16,328 bases of DNA from CAZOEL01 sp964578835 (GTDB taxonomy: Bacteria > Desulfobacterota > Syntrophobacteria > Syntrophobacterales > Syntrophobacteraceae). Where the stretch lies: the NCBI GenBank assembly GCA_964578835.1, contig CAZOEL010000112.1, positions 1 through 16,328 on the forward strand. Direction: 5' to 3'. Below are positions 13,386-16,328 of the stretch, one piece after another. The position numbers and the translations under genes were made by a program. Positions within the stretch are counted from its first letter, which is position 1, and each line of letters opens with the position of its first letter. The notes under the pieces are model-generated. The model worked only from the letters and a program-made list of their open reading frames with translations, made no database searches and had not been told where the DNA came from.

Positions 13386-15593
13386 TTACGCGAGGTCAAA
13401 GCGATCCAGGTTCATCACCTTGTTCCACGCCGCTACGAAGTCGTTCACGAAGGTCTCCCGGGAGTCCTCACATGCGTAGACTTCCGCCAAGGCCCTGAGT
13501 TGGGAGTTCGAGCCGAAGATGAGATCGACGCGGGTGGCGGTCCACTTGAGCTCGCCCGTTGCGCGATCGCAACCCTCGAACACGTCCTGATCATCTGAGG
13601 TTGCTTTCCATGTCGTGCCCATGTCGAGCAGATTCACGAAGAAGTCATTCGTGAGCGTCTCCGGCCGCTTGGTGAAAACGCCGTGCCGGGACTGTCCGAA
13701 GTTGGCGTTCAAGACGCGCATGCCGCCCACGAGAACCGTCATTTCCGGGGCGGTCAATGTAAGCAGTTGCGCCCGATCAACCAGCAACTCCTCCGACGAT
13801 ACGGAGAACTTGGTCTTGAGGTAGTTGCGGAACCCGTCCGCAATCGGTTCGAGCACCGCGAAGGAATCCACATCGGTTTGCTCTTGCGAAGCATCCGTGC
13901 GCCCCGGCCTGAACGGAACCTGCACATCGAACCCGGCGTTCTTCGCCGCTTGTTTGACGGCTGCGCAACCGCCCAAAACGATCAGGTCGGCGAGCGAAAC
14001 CTTCTTCCCGCCAGACTGAGCGCTATTGAACTCTTCTTGGATTTTCTCGAGGGTCTGCAGCACGCTCTTCAGTTGGGCGGGCTGGTTGACTTTCCAGTCC
14101 TTTTGCGGCGTAAGGCGAATGCGCGCCCCGTTGGCGCCGCCGCGCTTGTCGGAGCCGCGGAAAGTGGATGCCGATGCCCAGGCGGTCGAAACCAACTGGG
14201 AGATGGACAATCCCGAAGCGAGGATCTTGTCCTTGAGGACGGCGATATCCTGCGCGTCGATCAACTCATGGTCGACGGCGGGCATGGGGTCCTGCCAAAG
14301 CAGCTCTTCCGCCGGAACCTCCGGGCCGAGATAGCGCGAGCGGGGTCCCATGTCGCGGTGCGTCAGTTTGAACCACGCCCTGGCGAAGGCATCCGCGAAT
14401 TCCTCTGGGTTCTCCAGGTAACGCCGAGCGATCGGCTCGTAGATCGGATCGAAACGCAGCGAGAGGTCCGCCGTGGTCATCATCGGCCTACGCTTCTTCG
14501 ACGGGTCGTGCGCGTCAACCACCATGTCCTCTTCGGCCACATCCTTGGCCAGCCACTGGTGCGCGCCTGCCGGGCTTTTGAGCAGCTCCCACTCGTATTT
14601 GAACAGCACTTTTAAATAGCCCATGTCCCATTTGGTCGGGTTCGGCTTCCATGCGCCCTCGATGCCGCTGCCGATCGTGTCGCCGCCTTTGCCGCTGCCG
14701 AAGCTGCTCTTCCAGCCGAGTCCCTGCTCTTCGATGGGGGCGGCTTCGGGTTCGGGTCCCACATGGGTAGCGGGGCCGGCGCCGTGGCATTTGCCGAAGG
14801 TGTGGCCGCCGGCGACGAGCGCGACGGTCTCTTCGTCGTTCATGGCCATGCGCGCAAAGGTCTCGCGAACATCACGGCCGGAGGCGACCGGATCCGGGTT
14901 GCCGTCCGGGCCTTCCGGGTTCACATAGATCAGGCCCATCTGCACGGCCGCCAGCGGGTTTTCCAGATCCCGCTCGCCCGAGTACCGGCTCTTGGGCTTT
15001 TCGCTCGTAGCCAGCCATTCCTCTTCGCCGCCCCAGTAGATATCTTCTTCCGGCTCCCAGATGTCTTCGCGCCCACCGCCAAAGCCGAAGGTCTTGAAGC
15101 CCATCGACTCGAGCGCGCAGTTGCCGGCGAGGATCATGAGATCGGCCCAGGAGATCCTTTTGCCGTATTTCTGCTTGATCGGCCAAAGCAGCCGGCGCGC
15201 TTTGTCCAGGTTCACGTTATCCGGCCAGCTATTGAGCGGCGCCAGGCGTTGGGAGCCGGATCCCGCTCCCCCGCGCCCGTCGCCCATGCGGTAGGTGCCC
15301 GCGCTGTGCCATGCCATCCGGATGAAGAGCGGCCCGTAATGGCCCCAATCGGCCGGCCACCAATCCTGCGATTCGGTCATCAGTGCATAGAGGTCCTTCT
15401 TCACGGCCTGCAGGTCGAGCTTCTTGAATTCCTCCGCGTAGTTGAACGACTCGCCCATTGGATTGCTCAGGTGAGAGTGCTGATGGAGAATCCTGAGATT
15501 CAACTGGTTCGGCCACCAGTCCCTGTTCGACCTGCCGCCGCCAGTCGGGATGACGGGTTTGACCATTACCGGGCGTTTGCTCTCTTCATTCAT
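13386..15593 (-). CDS. katG: Catalase-peroxidase KatG
   Basis: KatG is a heme enzyme that removes hydrogen peroxide by catalase and peroxidase activities. The 735 residues match the usual length, with the active N-terminal half and the duplicated heme-free C-terminal half both present. The distal triad R92, W95, H96 is in FIRMAWHSAGTYR. The cross-linked Trp-Tyr-Met adduct is W95, Y223 (GLIYVNPEGP) and M249 (ARMAMND), and the proximal heme ligand is H264 in GGHTFGKCHGAG. No signal peptide is seen, so it is cytoplasmic. The ATG at 15593 has AAGGAG a few bases upstream. It follows perR by 45 bases in the same direction, the standard setting for peroxide-controlled catalase. The gene is clearly more GC-rich (65% over 14341-14400) than its neighbours, hinting at a different origin. 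Confidence 0.97.
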   Translation of the reverse strand: MNEESKRPVMVKPVIPTGGGRSNRDWWPNQLNLRILHQHSHLSNPMGESFNYAEEFKKLDLQAVKKDLYALMTESQDWWPADWGHYGPLFIRMAWHSAGTYRMGDGRGGAGSGSQRLAPLNSWPDNVNLDKARRLLWPIKQKYGKRISWADLMILAGNCALESMGFKTFGFGGGREDIWEPEEDIYWGGEEEWLATSEKPKSRYSGERDLENPLAAVQMGLIYVNPEGPDGNPDPVASGRDVRETFARMAMNDEETVALVAGGHTFGKCHGAGPATHVGPEPEAAPIEEQGLGWKSSFGSGKGGDTIGSGIEGAWKPNPTKWDMGYLKVLFKYEWELLKSPAGAHQWLAKDVAEEDMVVDAHDPSKKRRPMMTTADLSLRFDPIYEPIARRYLENPEEFADAFARAWFKLTHRDMGPRSRYLGPEVPAEELLWQDPMPAVDHELIDAQDIAVLKDKILASGLSISQLVSTAWASASTFRGSDKRGGANGARIRLTPQKDWKVNQPAQLKSVLQTLEKIQEEFNSAQSGGKKVSLADLIVLGGCAAVKQAAKNAGFDVQVPFRPGRTDASQEQTDVDSFAVLEPIADGFRNYLKTKFSVSSEELLVDRAQLLTLTAPEMTVLVGGMRVLNANFGQSRHGVFTKRPETLTNDFFVNLLDMGTTWKATSDDQDVFEGCDRATGELKWTATRVDLIFGSNSQLRALAEVYACEDSRETFVNDFVAAWNKVMNLDRFDLA

Positions 15594-15614
15594 GATTTAC
15601 TCCTTTTGTTGTGT

Positions 15615-15631
15615 AAATTGTTCAACAATTT
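15615..15631. promoter_or_regulatory. Perfect 8-1-8 palindrome in the katG leader, candidate operator
   Basis: AAATTGTTCAACAATTT is a perfect palindrome around one central base, between the perR stop and the katG ribosome site. Reading toward katG, a TATAAA that could serve as a -10 box lies immediately before it, so a bound protein would block transcription or early elongation. It does not match the PerR 7-1-7 box seen upstream of perR. It is too AT-rich to act as a terminator. Confidence 0.5.
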
Positions 15632-15638
15632 TTATACT

Positions 15639-16145
15639 CTATACTGATCTACCCCCCTTGCGTTCTCCTCGTGAGCTCAAACCGCCACTGGAGAGCTTCT
15701 TGTCCTCCCCCTTCAGACCGGCCTTACCTTTACATTCCGAGCAAAGGCCGTGGTATTCCATCCGATAAGTCATGACTTCGAAGCCGATCTTCTCCCGGAC
15801 TTCCTCCGGAGACATGCGCGTCTCAGCCTCGAAATCCTGTATTTTGCCGCAGGATGTGCAGATGAGATTGATATGAAAAGAGAGGTTGGCCTCGTACCGA
15901 TTATCCTCTCTGAACGTGAGCATCTTGATCAAGCCGTTCCGCGTAAGAACCTGCAACGTGTTATAGACCGTCGCCAAGCTCAATCCGGGTTGAACCTTCT
16001 TCACCTCTTCGAAAATCTTGTAGGCGCCGGGGTGTTCAAGAGTCGAGACCAAGTAGTCCAAAATTGCTTTCCTTTGGGCGGTAATGCGACATCCTGCCGT
16101 CCGAAGAGCCTGCTCCATTTTTTCTCTTTTATGCTCGGACTTCAC
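15639..16145 (-). CDS. perR: PerR-type Fur-family peroxide regulator
   Basis: This is a 168-residue DNA-binding repressor that should sense peroxide through a bound metal and control katG and itself. The winged helix (about 15-80) includes ITAQRKAILDYL and the recognition helix LATVYNTLQVL. The structural zinc site has all four cysteines, C96-x-x-C99 and C135-x-x-C138. Against B. subtilis PerR, the metal-sensing positions are H38 (His37), E85 (Asp85), H91, N93 (His93) and D104, so two ligands differ while both oxidisable histidines and Asp104 remain. A 28-residue Lys/Gly/Ser-rich tail after the last cysteine is longer than usual. The start is GTG with AAGGAG five bases upstream. katG follows 45 bases later. 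The Fur-family call is certain; PerR rather than Fur rests on D104, the context and the box upstream. Confidence 0.88.
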   Translation of the reverse strand: MKSEHKREKMEQALRTAGCRITAQRKAILDYLVSTLEHPGAYKIFEEVKKVQPGLSLATVYNTLQVLTRNGLIKMLTFREDNRYEANLSFHINLICTSCGKIQDFEAETRMSPEEVREKIGFEVMTYRMEYHGLCSECKGKAGLKGEDKKLSSGGLSSRGERKGGRSV

Positions 16146-16170
16146 GGAGTCTCCTTTTTCGGTTGATTAA

Positions 16171-16198
16171 CTAGAACCATTCTAATTTGCTTTGTCAA
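16171..16198 (-). promoter_or_regulatory. perR promoter with overlapping PerR box
   Basis: Read on the minus strand, TTGACA (16198-16193) is a perfect -35 box. Seventeen bases later comes TCTAGT, a 4-of-6 match to a -10 box. Across the spacer and -10 lies CTAGAACCATTCTAA (16171-16185 on the plus strand). It matches the 7-1-7 PerR consensus TTAGAATnATTCTAA at 12 of 14 positions. A repressor there would cover RNA polymerase's site, so perR is probably self-regulated and katG rises with it by read-through. Confidence 0.65.
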
Positions 16199-16206
16199 GG
16201 GAGTGG

Positions 16207-16328
16207 ATGGAAGAAACTGAATGGAATTCCTTCATCTTTTCAGAGAATGACCTGCCGCTCGGAATAGGGCGGAACTGGGATGATGAAAGTAGGACAAGGT
16301 GGAAGCATCGTCTTCTTCCGGTTCTTGA
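16207..16328 (+). CDS. Possible divergent gene, N-terminal part only
   Basis: An ATG at 16207 opens a frame of 40 codons that is still open at the window end, beginning MEETEWNSFIFSEND. AAGGG lies five bases before the start. The codons look plausible, but the frame is short and I recognise no family. If real, it diverges from perR and its promoter would overlap the perR control region, placing it under the same repressor. Confidence 0.35.
   Translation, partial: MEETEWNSFIFSENDLPLGIGRNWDDESRTRWKHRLLPVL

Noticed and set aside
15610..15635. Palindrome and following T-run as a perR terminator
   Set aside because: The stem is almost entirely A/T and the T-run is on the wrong side for minus-strand transcription; an operator is more likely.
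13683..15647. Two long plus-strand frames (about 300 codons each) opposite katG
   Set aside because: They are antisense shadows of a GC-rich gene, which commonly leaves open opposite frames; no family resemblance.
1..16328. CRISPR array, tRNA or rRNA genes, integrase or phage genes
   Set aside because: I looked for regularly spaced repeats, tRNA-like folds and the matching protein families on both strands and saw none.

Overview
The window is a piece of a Gram-negative bacterial chromosome. Exported proteins with signal peptides, a c-di-GMP turnover enzyme, an HDOD protein and a PerR/KatG pair fit a deltaproteobacterium (Desulfobacterota-like) or a relative. That placement is weak because no rRNA or other marker gene is present. 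Base composition varies: counted 60-base lines give 33% GC in the IS4 fragment (481-540), 47% in the HDOD gene (12181-12240) and 65% in katG (14341-14400).

Left edge, 1-1445: a graveyard of insertion sequences. An AT-rich IS4-type transposase fragment runs in from outside the window. It abuts a short relic that looks IS5-like, followed by two small decayed minus-strand frames. Next, 1446-4823 holds two plus-strand genes 33 bases apart, both exported: a cysteine-rich protein I do not recognise, and an 858-residue mosaic of PKD, PQQ-type beta-propeller, PKD, two PEGA-like repeats and a Calx-beta domain.

Middle, 4824-9591: the N-terminal stub of a thiamine-diphosphate enzyme (pyruvate-oxidase type) is followed by a convergent ergothioneine pair, egtB (+) and egtD (-). 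EgtD makes hercynine from histidine and EgtB adds the sulfur. EgtB carries Trp and Ala where the mycobacterial enzyme has the residues that hold gamma-glutamylcysteine, so it may use free cysteine. Then come a YbgC-like hotdog thioesterase and a Bax-inhibitor-1 family membrane protein.

Right part, 9694-12880 (minus): an HDOD signalling protein overlaps the start of a GGDEF-EAL protein, a co-transcribed signalling unit. The far right, 13150-16200 (minus), is an oxidative-stress module: a PerR-type Fur-family regulator, then katG 45 bases downstream, closed by a rho-independent terminator. A good PerR box overlaps the perR promoter, and a perfect 8-1-8 palindrome lies in the perR-katG gap. A possible divergent gene begins at 16207 and runs off the window.

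I do not see a clear-cut novel system. The best leads are the EgtB substrate question, the perR/katG operators with the altered PerR metal site, and the exported cysteine-rich/mosaic gene pair.
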